Shown in pieces: positions 7,701 through 16,041 of a stretch of DNA of 64,000 bases. The stretch comes from Syntrophobotulus glycolicus DSM 8271. GTDB lineage: Bacteria > Bacillota > Desulfitobacteriia > Desulfitobacteriales > Syntrophobotulaceae. The position numbers and the translations under genes were made by a program. Within the stretch, counting starts at the first letter, position 1; each line of letters opens with the position of its first letter. Below the pieces are notes generated by a model. The model was given only the letters and a program-made list of their open reading frames with translations, was not told the DNA's origin and searched no databases. Where the stretch lies: NCBI RefSeq assembly GCF_000190635.1, contig NC_015172.1, forward strand, positions 806,001 through 870,000, given 5' to 3'.

Positions 7701-9085
7701 AGAGTGACGATGGTTTCTTCCCTCGGGTAGTCCTGTTGGGTAGCGTTAAATTTCCAGAGCAAATCAGCTTCCTGCGCGGAAGACAACATCCTGACATCTG
7801 AAAGCGGCAAATGCGGATTGTCCATAGCATGACGAAGAAGCGTCACAAAGTATTCATGCAGCCGGTGAATATCAGGTTCCGAGAAGACACCGGTTAAATA
7901 ATCATAGTCCATCGTGTAGTTTCCGCTGTCTTCACGGTCACTGATGTGGAGCGTCAGGGAATCAAGCTGCGCCCCATTGAATAGCCATTTTTGATCATAA
8001 TTAATATTGCAGACGTCTAATTTAGCATTCTGAAAAGATAATGAAAGATCAAATAGCTTATCCTGTATGACATGGGCTTCACGAAGATCTTTCAATATCT
8101 GTTCCAAAGGGTATTTTTGATGTCTTAGCAATGTTCCCCATCTTTGGATAACCTTTTTAACCAAAGATAGAAAATCAAGATCATTCTTCAATTCGATACG
8201 AAAAGGAATCGTACTGATGAACATCCCCATCGTATTCTTTTCTTTTATCCCGCTGCGGTTAAGGACGGGAGTCCCGATAACGAGATCTTTCGTAGAAGTC
8301 AATTTCCAAATCATGATTGCTAAGATGGAATAAAAAATACAAAAGGGGGAGACGTTTTCCGCACTGCTGAATTCTTTTACCATAGAGGTCAGGTCCCCCG
8401 GCAAAATAAAGGTTTTCCGTTCAGCAGCCGTAGGATTGGAAACGGCTTTATTACTGAAAATCGTGCATTCCGGGGAATCAGAAAATAATTCAGTCCAAAA
8501 GGCTCTGTGCTTTTGATATCTTTCCGAGCCATGAAATTTTATTTCAGTCTGAATATAATCTCGATAAGAAGGTCTTTTCGCACACCCGGCTTCTTCATTG
8601 TCCCGTAATTTACAGTAGTTCTGCAGGACTTGACTAGCCAGATCCGTTATACTCCAGGCATCAGTCACGATGTGATGAACCTTACCGAAAAAAGCGCCTT
8701 CGTGACTGCTCGTCCTGATCATCACAAAGTCATAGAGGTCAGAATCCAATAACTTAAACTGTTCACGGCTTCTTTTCTTTTCCCAACGACTTCGTTCTTC
8801 CCGGCCATTGGCATGGTTAAAATCCAGAAACTCAAATTGCTGCTCCAGATATTCGGCAAAATACTGCTGAGGCTCTTTGCCCTTTTCCACGAGACGTATG
8901 CGCAGCGCATCATTATTCTGAATGACAAGATTGATCGCTTGATTTAACAAAAGGTAATCGACACATTCTTTGAGGTCTACAATAAAAGAGAGATTGACAA
9001 AGGTTGTAGCAGGATGAAACTTCTCAATCAGCCAAATGGATTTTTGAGCATTGGTAAGAGGATATAACGTCATCTTGGACACCAT
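4769..9085 (-). CDS. Single-module NRPS, C-A-PCP-reductase
   Basis: This roughly 1438-residue nonribosomal peptide synthetase has four domains. The condensation domain (about 1-430) has active site HHIVTDAWS near residue 140. The adenylation domain (about 455-950) has YTSGSTGTPKG near 605 and NGYGPTETT. The carrier domain has LGGDSL, with the pantetheine Ser near 992. The C-terminal thioester reductase (about 1060-1430) has TGATGFLG and a Tyr-x-x-x-Lys in YVRSK. A leading C domain on a lone module suggests an acyl donor. The R domain would release an aldehyde or alcohol, so an N-acyl amino aldehyde or alcohol is plausible. Aligned by hand to GrsA, the specificity residues read D-I-V-S-V-G-G-I-Y, which I cannot assign. 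ATG at 9085 is preferred over 9091 because GGGGG sits 6 nt before it. The gene lies upstream of comQ on the same strand, as a likely quorum-sensing target. Confidence 0.9.
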   Translation of the reverse strand: MVSKMTLYPLTNAQKSIWLIEKFHPATTFVNLSFIVDLKECVDYLLLNQAINLVIQNNDALRIRLVEKGKEPQQYFAEYLEQQFEFLDFNHANGREERSRWEKKRSREQFKLLDSDLYDFVMIRTSSHEGAFFGKVHHIVTDAWSITDLASQVLQNYCKLRDNEEAGCAKRPSYRDYIQTEIKFHGSERYQKHRAFWTELFSDSPECTIFSNKAVSNPTAAERKTFILPGDLTSMVKEFSSAENVSPFCIFYSILAIMIWKLTSTKDLVIGTPVLNRSGIKEKNTMGMFISTIPFRIELKNDLDFLSLVKKVIQRWGTLLRHQKYPLEQILKDLREAHVIQDKLFDLSLSFQNAKLDVCNINYDQKWLFNGAQLDSLTLHISDREDSGNYTMDYDYLTGVFSEPDIHRLHEYFVTLLRHAMDNPHLPLSDVRMLSSAQEADLLWKFNATQQDYPREETIVTLFEKQVRLTPEKIAVIFENRAVTYLELDRRSNQLAGALRAQGVEKGAIIGLVMERSVEMLVAILAVLKAGGAYVPVDPVYPPDRINYMLENSHCQLVLTYTSNNPDLILNSPVFNLHGQELFKEDIAKLDDGPEPADLAYIIYTSGSTGTPKGVMIEHRSLNNLIHSFARAINCSDGTVLAITSFSFDIFFVETILPLVKGMRIILANRQEAAVPYLLLNLITTYQVDFLQTTPSLMKLILHDPNANKLGSLTTIVLGGECFPEHLLSELKKVTQAQIFNGYGPTETTIYVTVKYLNEQESISIGRPIGNTQIYILDESLKPVPIGVTGEIFISGDGVARGYLNNEELTGERFIAHPFIPGRKMYKTGDLARWLNNGEIEYLGRNDRQVKIRGLRIELGEIESALQQHEKVKEAIVLCNEDRHHKKSLYAYVTKHGQNCPSSSDLKEHLAKSLPTYMIPAHFLILDRFPLNSNGKLDRKALPEPDLAIEPKPAYVPPRNELEWKLAFLWQEALKITQVGIDDDFLALGGDSLSVLEVLSGLYPNDWGFSAQDFYDFPTIRKLSEKMTGYPSAPVFGQITEQIFPKPSGFESNLSARNTGNILLTGATGFLGMHILYELLSTTGETIYCLIRGEESEKKLYRLLDYYFPAFSRKRLPGKLIVVYGDVGLENFGLSGKAYSDLIKNIDRVIHSAALVNHYGDYDSYFRVNVKGTEEVMKFCLNHAKKLNHISTISVAGNYRNYDHLNQKFTEWDFYIGQDYQANVYVRSKFEAENLILKAAENGLNATIFRVGVLTGRHTDGQFQINIQQNAFYRHLKAIFLLESVPEDYLKKSLEFTPVDYCAKAIVKLQAIKEAVPVYHLFNHRMIGVNQMLQFLKTSGIKIKVLPRSSFADLLTSFSVTSHGKEILSGIISTLNAGGTIGFDSNLEIDSSATLQYLCQVGFQWPDIDKEYILKVINHMEAAGFLQKHFLRSISETQ

Positions 9086-9212
9086 AAACATCCCCCGATC
9101 GCAGTTGATTTGTGGGTTAGGGCGATAGGCTGATCAACCCTGACTTTTATAAACGCATCAAAATAGTGATATTCCCCCTTTCTTGCTTTCTTGAGGCAAA
9201 GGAATACTCTTT

Positions 9213-9229
9213 TCGCGGATTGGCCGCAG
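9213..9229. promoter_or_regulatory. Imperfect ComA-like palindrome upstream of the NRPS
   Basis: TCGCGG-ATTGG-CCGCAG lies about 130 nt upstream of the NRPS start. The arms resemble the ComA operator, but the spacer is five bases instead of four. It is a candidate only. I see no convincing -35/-10 pair between it and the gene. Confidence 0.35.
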
Positions 9230-9275
9230 AGAAACAGCAATGAAACCGGATTGGTCTTTTGTTCAATCTGAAGGC

Positions 9276-11216
9276 CTATGCCTGAATACACTCTATTTGA
9301 ATCTCTTCCTCCAAGATTTGTTCTAATTTAACTAAATCCACGGGCTTGGCCACGTGCAGATCAAAGCCGGCTTCTTTGGAGCGTTCCATATCCTCCGGCT
9401 GGGCGTATCCCGATAAGGCGATCAGATAGACGTCTTTCAAGCGCTCATCCCTCCGTAAATTGCGTGCCACTTCATATCCGTTCATACCGGGCAACCCGAT
9501 ATCGCAAAATATTACATCAGGCTGAAATTCTTTTGCCCTGGCTAATCCCTTGATTCCATTCGGAGCGGAAATAACTTCATGGCCTAAGTGACCCAGCAGG
9601 GAACACAGAATCTCCGCCACATCCGGAATATCGTCAATAATCAGGATCCGCCGTCTGCCGGAATTCTTCCTGCCTTTTTGTTGCGTAAAGCTTTTTTGAG
9701 GCTCTTGATTAACCTCCAGAGGAAGCTGGATGATAAACTGAGCTCCTTTTCCTAAACCATCGCTCTTGGCGAAAACTTTCCCGCCGTGTAATTCTACCAT
9801 CCCTTTGACAATAGCCAAGCCCAGACCGATCCCTCCGCTGCTGTGGGCCAGAGTAAGATCTGCTTGGACAAACGGCAGGAACAAATCTTCCAACAACTCT
9901 TGCTTAATGCCCATCCCGTTGTCCTTAACCTGAATAATGGCTGCGGATTTGTCTTCATCTTTAGAAACGATAACCCGAACTTCCCCGCCTGTGTTTGTAA
10001 ATTTCAGAGCGTTATACAACAGGTTTTCAATAATCTGTATCAGCCTGGCTGAATCAGCAAGGACGTATACCGGCTGAACATAATCTTCGACTTCCAGACT
10101 CAGTCCTTTTTCCGTAAACATTTGTTTATAGTTTTTCACTGTCCGCTGGACCAAGCTATTGAGCTCGACTAAGCCTGTATTAAGTTTGATCTTGTTCTGG
10201 GTGATGCGGGTTACTTCCAACAAGTCATCCACTAATCTGGAGAGCTGAATCGTCTGCCGTTCGAAGATCTCCATAGCCTGTGCCGCCTGCGGGGAGTCCG
10301 GGGCGGCAAGTTTAAAAAGAGAAAGACTCATCATCATTGAGGCTAAGGGGTTCCTCAGTTCATGGGACAGACTGCTGAGAAACCGGTTTTTCTGATAGTC
10401 TGCCTTTTTGAGATCTTCGACCAGGGCCAAAGCCCGCTGCTCACTGTGCTGAAGAGCTTTCTCCGCCATGAAGTCCTTTTTTTTCGCGTAATAAAAAAAG
10501 TAAGAGATAAACCAGGCTAAGATGATAACAATGGTGCTATTGAAATAATAACCGCGCAAGAGAAGGGGGTTAGTCTGTAATTGGCTTATTCCCACAATGA
10601 AGATGATATGAGTTGGAAGATAGATCCACAGGCTCCGTACCGGATGGTGGTAATTCACGATGGCAATCAGGTATGCCCCAAAGAGATAAAGCGTTATTTC
10701 CCCGTCAATCCGCTGATCGTTAACTGAAAATAATGCACAGATAATTGCAAGAATAAAATTAAATAGAAAAGCGAGCAGATGATCACGCCTGGTGAACGCG
10801 GAAGCTTGGGGCCTGAGTTTGAACCATGAAATACCAAAGAAAACAAGCATAAGTAATAATGTGGATAAATGCAAAAAGAAAAGTACCTTGTATTCATTGC
10901 CAACAGAATTGAGGCCATTCCGCATGATTGGCAGATCAAGAGTAAACAAAAGAATAATAATAAAAACGATAATGATTATGCTTAAATTACGAATTCTGTA
11001 ATAATTGGTACGGATGAGTTCCTGACTAAACTCCTCCGTTTCTTCGGAAGTCAGTTTTCTGCCTTTTGTAAATATAGCCGTATTCACCTCCTCTCGCGAA
11101 ACAGGTGCGGTAAATTCCAAGGCGCCCCTCAACATTTTGCGCGTGATGTTCATATTGATGACGATCAGAAGGTTTGCCTGAATCAGCATATTGCATCTGT
11201 CAGATATATTCAGCAA
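9276..11216 (-). CDS. Hybrid sensor histidine kinase with receiver domain
   Basis: This protein of up to 646 residues has an N-terminal cytoplasmic stretch of about 90 residues and roughly six membrane helices (about 90-255). A HisKA domain follows with His in SSLSHELRNPLAS, then a HATPase domain (N box ENLLYNALKFT, G boxes DNGMGI and GGIGLGLAIV), and a C-terminal receiver with phospho-acceptor Asp in IFCDIGLPGMNG. It lacks a visible extracellular sensor domain, so the signal is probably sensed by the membrane part. The start is uncertain: the TTG at 11216 and the ATGs just inside lack ribosome binding sites, while AGGAGGTG occurs near 11090 without an obvious start after it. It ends 184 nt before the NRPS on the same strand with no clear terminator between them, so co-transcription is possible. 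Confidence 0.85.
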   Translation of the reverse strand: MLNISDRCNMLIQANLLIVINMNITRKMLRGALEFTAPVSREEVNTAIFTKGRKLTSEETEEFSQELIRTNYYRIRNLSIIIIVFIIILLFTLDLPIMRNGLNSVGNEYKVLFFLHLSTLLLMLVFFGISWFKLRPQASAFTRRDHLLAFLFNFILAIICALFSVNDQRIDGEITLYLFGAYLIAIVNYHHPVRSLWIYLPTHIIFIVGISQLQTNPLLLRGYYFNSTIVIILAWFISYFFYYAKKKDFMAEKALQHSEQRALALVEDLKKADYQKNRFLSSLSHELRNPLASMMMSLSLFKLAAPDSPQAAQAMEIFERQTIQLSRLVDDLLEVTRITQNKIKLNTGLVELNSLVQRTVKNYKQMFTEKGLSLEVEDYVQPVYVLADSARLIQIIENLLYNALKFTNTGGEVRVIVSKDEDKSAAIIQVKDNGMGIKQELLEDLFLPFVQADLTLAHSSGGIGLGLAIVKGMVELHGGKVFAKSDGLGKGAQFIIQLPLEVNQEPQKSFTQQKGRKNSGRRRILIIDDIPDVAEILCSLLGHLGHEVISAPNGIKGLARAKEFQPDVIFCDIGLPGMNGYEVARNLRRDERLKDVYLIALSGYAQPEDMERSKEAGFDLHVAKPVDLVKLEQILEEEIQIECIQA

Positions 11217-11480
11217 CGCCAGGCCGCTACTTCGCCAGGCCGCGGCAGGGCTGGTTCATCCCCAATCCTGTCCTCATTATGGCATAAAATGCCTGACGAA
11301 TTCGCGCGAAATCTGTCAAACATAAAAATACTTTTATAGAAATTAGAGGAAGACAAAAAAGTAAAATAAACCACATTCCTTTACGCCTTTTTGAACTTAC
11401 CTGAAAGGTCAACCTCAGTTCAGCGCAAAACTGATTGAAGATAAACCTTGTAAAAAATAGATTCTTTTAAGCGTCGGCTG

Positions 11481-11486
11481 TATAAT
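11481..11486 (+). promoter_or_regulatory. Candidate -10 element of the lipoprotein gene
   Basis: A perfect TATAAT lies 38 nt before the chosen start, in the roughly 300-nt divergent region 11217-11524. The -35 is poor (TAGATT at 11458-11463, 17-nt spacing). Nothing else in this region stands out. Confidence 0.45.
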
Positions 11487-11524
11487 AAGATCATATTTAG
11501 AAAAATTTGCGGGAGAAATCATAT

Positions 11525-12106
11525 TTGAATAAGTTAACAAGTAGTCTGTTATTATTGATAGGGATAATGATGATCTTTACGGCAGCATGCGGCAGCATAA
11601 AACAAAACGATTCATCGCCGGGTTCTCCGGTCAATGCCCAACAAAATTTTCCTGAAAACAATACAAATGAAACGAACGATGTTCTTCCTCCTTCTGAGAA
11701 TGTTCATTCTATTAATGGAAGCCCCGCTTCTATAGAACCGCCCTATTTTGGGGTATGGGTCATTGATAGAGTGGTACCAACCAGCAATGTTACAGCTTTA
11801 ACGACAGAAAAAGCTAATAGCTATATCGGGAAAAAGATTATCGTAAATGAAAAACAAATCGTCACAAACAAAGGAACCATAGAAAATCCGATATATAAGG
11901 AAAACATATTGACCGATGATGATTTTTACATGAATTGCAGAATCCATTTCAGCAGCTTGGAAGTTACCGATAATACAATAACCGAAATTGACGTCTCAAA
12001 TTATCAGAATGAAACAGAAGACGGAATAGGGTCGAATTTAATTCTAACAAACGATGACCGATTGTATACGATTATCGGCGGGGCTTTGTTTAGATTAAGC
12101 AAATAG
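11525..12106 (+). CDS. Small secreted lipoprotein, unknown function
   Basis: A protein of about 193 residues. The TTG at 11525 is preferred because GGGAG lies 8 nt upstream; an in-frame TTG at 11507 has no such site. The N terminus is a lipoprotein signal: Lys, a hydrophobic run LLLLIGIMMIF, then lipobox TAAC, which predicts attachment of the mature Cys to the membrane. A Ser/Pro/Asn-rich linker follows, then a domain of about 125 residues beginning PPYFGVWVIDRVV and ending in beta-rich sequence. I do not recognise the family. It stands alone, divergent from the hybrid kinase, with its own promoter and terminator. Confidence 0.75.
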   Translation: MNKLTSSLLLLIGIMMIFTAACGSIKQNDSSPGSPVNAQQNFPENNTNETNDVLPPSENVHSINGSPASIEPPYFGVWVIDRVVPTSNVTALTTEKANSYIGKKIIVNEKQIVTNKGTIENPIYKENILTDDDFYMNCRIHFSSLEVTDNTITEIDVSNYQNETEDGIGSNLILTNDDRLYTIIGGALFRLSK

Positions 12107-12120
12107 AGGACTATTTAAAA

Positions 12121-12156
12121 AAGGGCCGGGTATCTTAAGTGACTCCCGGCCCTTTT
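12121..12156 (+). terminator. Intrinsic terminator of the lipoprotein gene
   Basis: GGGCCGGG (12123-12130) pairs with CCCGGCCC (12145-12152) and a short T run follows. It lies 15 nt after the stop codon. Confidence 0.85.
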
Positions 12157-12221
12157 GGCATTTAAAAATTTGTTCTCACATAATCGGCATAAAGAATCCA
12201 AAGGCATCAGGACTCGAAAGT

Positions 12222-12261
12222 AATACCGGCAAAGAAGCCATCAAGCTGCTTTGCCGGTATT
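12222..12261. repeat. Perfect 13-bp inverted repeat
   Basis: AATACCGGCAAAG pairs with CTTTGCCGGTATT around a 14-base loop. No T run follows on either strand, so it is not a typical terminator. The role is unknown. Confidence 0.55.
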
Positions 12262-12298
12262 GAAAAGTTATAAATGTATTGAATTAAGAAATACAACC

Positions 12299-12460
12299 CT
12301 ATCTCCAGCTTCTTTTAAGAGCATGGACTTGACATGAGTTTATACATTCTCCGCATTGAACGCATTCATTGTAGTTCCAGTTATTGTTTTTATCAATATC
12401 AAAATTGAATAGCATCGCCTCTTCAGCGGGGTCGAGCAAAGTACGTCGATGACTTAACGC
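12299..12460 (-). pseudogene. C-terminal remnant of a ferredoxin-type [4Fe-4S] protein
   Basis: A minus-strand open stretch of 53 codons with no start, bounded upstream by an in-frame TGA (12461-12463). It reads DPAEEAMLFNFDIDKN, then NECVQCGECINSCQVHALK, a CxxCxxCxxxC iron-sulfur motif. The rest of the gene is absent. The region 12462-12780 has no other gene I can support. Confidence 0.5.
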
Positions 12461-12789
12461 TCAGTGAAAAAAGTACTAATAGTTTTCTGAAAATTTAATT
12501 GAGTAAAAAGGCTTTTAACAAGTTCTTCGAGAATCTTTGATATAATTATATCTATAATTGGAGGTTATATTAGACGAGAGTTTGAGGGGGTAGTCTAAAG
12601 CAAAAATTACCGAAATAACATTCGCGCGGATTATTGAAAGACTAATTAGTGAAGATCACCCCATAACTTTATCGTGTTGATAACTCGAATATTAAGAAGC
12701 ATTGCACTTATAAGTTTAACAGAAGATTGATAAGGACATTATATTTTATTGAAAAGCTAAGAATTACATAAATGTTTCTTGAATAGCGA

Positions 12790-12818
12790 TTGGGAGTCTA
12801 CCATCTTTCTGTTATGAT
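12790..12818 (+). promoter_or_regulatory. Sigma-A-type promoter of the hsd operon
   Basis: TTGGGA (12790-12795), a 17-bp spacer and TATGAT (12813-12818) lie about 90 nt upstream of hsdM. The spacing is ideal and each hexamer is a fair match. Confidence 0.6.
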
Positions 12819-12910
12819 ACATGTGTGAATAAATTAAAGAAAAACTTGCCTATTAAGATGCCCAAAGTCCATGTTGGGTATGGGGAACCTGAAGAAAAGG
12901 ACGAGCATAA

Positions 12911-14710
12911 ATGAAGAATTTTAAAGAAAAAGCAGACCTGATTTGGAAAGTAGCAGATCTACTTCGAGGTGATTACAAACAGTCAGACTATGGAAAAGTC
13001 ATACTTCCAATGACTGTGCTTAGACGGCTAGATTGTGTACTCGAGCCAACCAAGCAGAAAGTTTTGGATTACTTGCCAAAAGTGGAGTCACTGAAAGAAA
13101 GTGCCAAAGATATAGCTCTCAATAAAATTGCGGGGTTTAACTTTCACAACAGAAGTCAATTAAATTTTGATAAATTAATTGCCGACCCCAATAATGTTTC
13201 TGTAAATCTTAGAAACTACATCAACGGTTTTTCCAGTAGTGCAAGGGAAATAATTGAATATTTCAACTTTGACGACCATATTGACCGTATGGATGATCCT
13301 AAAACTGATATCCTTTTTAGAGTACTTAAAGCATTTCAAGAGATTGGCCTGACTGATATGGACTCTATGGAAATGGGTTATGTGTTTGAAGATTTAATCA
13401 GAAGATTTGCTGAACAATCCAACGAAACAGCTGGGGAGCATTTTACGCCAAGAGAAGTCATTCGTTTGATGGTAAACTTGTTGTTCATAGAAGATAAAGA
13501 TATTCTCACTCAAGAAGGTATTGTTAAGACACTATATGACCCTGCTTGCGGTACAGGAGGTATGCTTTCTGTAGGCGAACAGTATGTTAAAGAACTTAAC
13601 CCTAAAGCGGAGCTAAAAGTATTCGGTCAGGAAATTAATCCTGAGTCTTATGCTATTTGTAAATCTGATATGTTGATTAAGGGGCAAAATCCCAGCAACA
13701 TCAAGTTTGGTAACACTTTTACTGTTGATGGTCTGGAAGAAGAAAAGTTTGATTACATGCTTTCTAATCCTCCCTTTGGTGTGGACTGGAAAAAGGCTGA
13801 AAAAATAATTAAGGCTGAAGCGGACAACAAAGGCATGAATGGCCGCTTTGGTGCGGGTTTACCAAGAATTAATGATGGTTCTTTGCTTTTTTTACAACAC
13901 ATGATCTCTAAAATGAAATTAAGTGGCACACGAATTGGGATTGTATTCAATGGCTCACCACTGTTTACAGGAGCTGCTGAAAGTGGTGAAAGTAATATTA
14001 GAAAGTGGATTATTGAAAATGACTGGCTGGAAGCAGTTATTGCTTTACCCGACCAACTTTTCTATAACACAGGCATCAGTACTTACATCTGGATTATAAA
14101 CAACAGCAAAAGTGAAGAACGCAAAGGTAAAGTACAGCTCATTAACGCCACAGGTGCAAAAGACGAAGAACTGACCAAAGAAGGCAAATTAGACTTTAAT
14201 CGTTTTTGGCAAAAGATGGATAGAAGCCTGGGCGACAAGCGCAAGAAAATTGCTGAAAACGGCAACACCAAAGGTATCGGCTTTATTACCCAGCTTTACG
14301 GTAATTTTGAAGAAAATGAATTTGTTAAAATATACCCCAACGAATTTTTTGGCTATTGGCGAATTACCGTTGAACAGCCAATGAAAGAAAATAGCAAAGT
14401 GGTAAAAAGCAAAGGACAACCTAAACCGGATACTTCATTAAGAGATTATGAGAATATTCCTTTCTTAAAAAAGGGTTCCGATGGTAATCTTATCCCTCAA
14501 ACCATTGAGGAATACTTTGAAACCGAAGTAAAACCACACCTTCTAGAAGCATGGATTGACCACAGTAAAACCAAAATTGGCTATGAAATTAACTTTACCA
14601 AGTATTTCTATGAGTTTAAGCCATTGAGAGCATTGGCAGATATTAAAGCTGATATTTTAGCTTTGGAAGAGAAGACTTTGGAAACGGAAAAAACGGTGCT
14701 AGAATCATGA
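12911..14710 (+). CDS. hsdM: Type I restriction-modification DNA methyltransferase
   Basis: This 599-residue N6-adenine methyltransferase is the modification subunit, working with HsdS to methylate adenines at the target site using S-adenosylmethionine. The N-terminal helical HsdM domain (about 1-160) is followed by the catalytic domain, with SAM-binding DPACGTGGM from Asp210 and catalytic NPPFG from Asn286. The length is typical for the family. The start has AAGGA 9 nt upstream. It overlaps hsdS by 4 nt (ATGA), so the two are translationally coupled. Codon use is AT-rich, like the following genes and unlike the 23-43 kb region, which suggests the operon arrived as a unit. Confidence 0.96.
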   Translation: MKNFKEKADLIWKVADLLRGDYKQSDYGKVILPMTVLRRLDCVLEPTKQKVLDYLPKVESLKESAKDIALNKIAGFNFHNRSQLNFDKLIADPNNVSVNLRNYINGFSSSAREIIEYFNFDDHIDRMDDPKTDILFRVLKAFQEIGLTDMDSMEMGYVFEDLIRRFAEQSNETAGEHFTPREVIRLMVNLLFIEDKDILTQEGIVKTLYDPACGTGGMLSVGEQYVKELNPKAELKVFGQEINPESYAICKSDMLIKGQNPSNIKFGNTFTVDGLEEEKFDYMLSNPPFGVDWKKAEKIIKAEADNKGMNGRFGAGLPRINDGSLLFLQHMISKMKLSGTRIGIVFNGSPLFTGAAESGESNIRKWIIENDWLEAVIALPDQLFYNTGISTYIWIINNSKSEERKGKVQLINATGAKDEELTKEGKLDFNRFWQKMDRSLGDKRKKIAENGNTKGIGFITQLYGNFEENEFVKIYPNEFFGYWRITVEQPMKENSKVVKSKGQPKPDTSLRDYENIPFLKKGSDGNLIPQTIEEYFETEVKPHLLEAWIDHSKTKIGYEINFTKYFYEFKPLRALADIKADILALEEKTLETEKTVLES

Positions 14711-16038
14711 AAAAATACAATTCATATAAAGACAGTGGTATTGAATGGATTGGAGAGATCCCGGGGCATTGGGAAGTTAAGAAATTCGGCTATATTTCCT
14801 ATATGAAAGGAAGAATAGGTTGGCAAGGGCTGAAGCAAGCCGAATTTACAAGTAATCCTGAAGACCCATTCTTAATTACGGGTATGAATTTTCATGATGG
14901 GAAAATAAGATGGGATGAAGTATATCATATTCTAGAAGAAAGGTATAATGAAGCACCAGAAATTCAGTTGAAAGAATCAGATGTTTTATTCACAAAAGAC
15001 GGAACCATCGGTAAATTGCTTTATGTAGATTCAATTCCATACCCACACAAGGCATCACTAAACAGTCATCTACTTGTACTACGCCCATTAAATAATTTTT
15101 ATAACCCTCGCTTTATATATTATCAACTAAAAGGGCTTCCTTTTAAGCATCATGTTGAACTTACAAAAACAGGCACAACATTTTATGGAATAACTCAGGA
15201 GGCGATGGGACAATACAAAGCATTATTACCCTCCCTACCTGAACAAACCGCCATTGCTAACTACCTCGACCGCAAAACAGCAGAGATAGACGAACTGATT
15301 GCTGACAAAAAACGCCTGCTTGAACTCTACGAAGAGGAAAAAACCGCCATCATCAACCAGGCCGTTACCAAAGGCATTAATCCTGATGCACCTATGAAAG
15401 ATTCAGGCATTGAATGGCTGGGAGAAATTCCGGAGCATTGGGAAGTTAAGAGGTTGAAATATGTAGCAAATATCGTGCTAGGTAAAATGTTAACAACGGA
15501 AGATAAAGGCGAGTACTACCTAAAACCATATTTGCGTGCTGCTAATTTAAATTGGCTCAGTGTTAATGTAGATGATGTAAAAGAAATGTGGTTTTCTGAA
15601 AGAGAGTTAAATAAGTATCGTTTGAATAGAAATGATCTTTTAGTAAGTGAAGGTGGAGAAGTTGGGAGAACTTGTATATGGAAAGAAGAGCTTGAAGAAT
15701 GCTATATTCAAAATTCTGTTCATAAAGTTACACTGAATGATAATTCTGACTCAAATTATTTTTTGCAACTATTTTATTTGTATGGTAAAAAAGGAGCATT
15801 TGATTTAATTGTCAATAAAATAAGTATTGCTCATTTGACTGTAGAAAAACTAAAGGAAATTAAATTTATTACACCCCCTTTCGAAGAACAACAATCCATT
15901 GTCCACCATATAAAAACCGAATGTGCCAGTATAGATGCCAAAAAATTCAGAAATGAAAAATTGATAGAATTCTTAACCGAATACCGCACAGCTTTGATCA
16001 GCGAAGTGGTAACAGGAAAAATAAAGGTGGTGGACTAG
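14707..16038 (+). CDS. hsdS: Type I restriction specificity subunit
   Basis: A 443-residue protein with two target-recognition domains, each introduced by a near-identical segment: YKDSGIEWIGEIPGHWEVKK near residue 4 and MKDSGIEWLGEIPEHWEVKR near residue 230. Each domain ends in a conserved helix region (LPEQTAIANYLDRKTAEIDE in the first, FEEQQSIVHHIKTECASID in the second). The two domains read the two halves of a bipartite site. The repeated spacers are the usual sites for domain swapping by recombination, so specificity may vary between strains. It sits between hsdM (4-nt overlap) and the Ntn-like gene (3-nt gap). Confidence 0.95.
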   Translation: MKKYNSYKDSGIEWIGEIPGHWEVKKFGYISYMKGRIGWQGLKQAEFTSNPEDPFLITGMNFHDGKIRWDEVYHILEERYNEAPEIQLKESDVLFTKDGTIGKLLYVDSIPYPHKASLNSHLLVLRPLNNFYNPRFIYYQLKGLPFKHHVELTKTGTTFYGITQEAMGQYKALLPSLPEQTAIANYLDRKTAEIDELIADKKRLLELYEEEKTAIINQAVTKGINPDAPMKDSGIEWLGEIPEHWEVKRLKYVANIVLGKMLTTEDKGEYYLKPYLRAANLNWLSVNVDDVKEMWFSERELNKYRLNRNDLLVSEGGEVGRTCIWKEELEECYIQNSVHKVTLNDNSDSNYFLQLFYLYGKKGAFDLIVNKISIAHLTVEKLKEIKFITPPFEEQQSIVHHIKTECASIDAKKFRNEKLIEFLTEYRTALISEVVTGKIKVVD

Positions 16039-16041
16039 ATT

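Noticed and set aside
9070-9291. A 73-codon minus-strand frame between the hybrid kinase and the NRPS
   Set aside because: No ribosome binding site, it overlaps both neighbours, and shows no family features. The interval is better explained as promoter or leader.
11227-11412. A 61-codon minus-strand frame upstream of the hybrid kinase
   Set aside because: A hydrophobic stretch with a poor start and no recognised domain. Not supportable as a gene.
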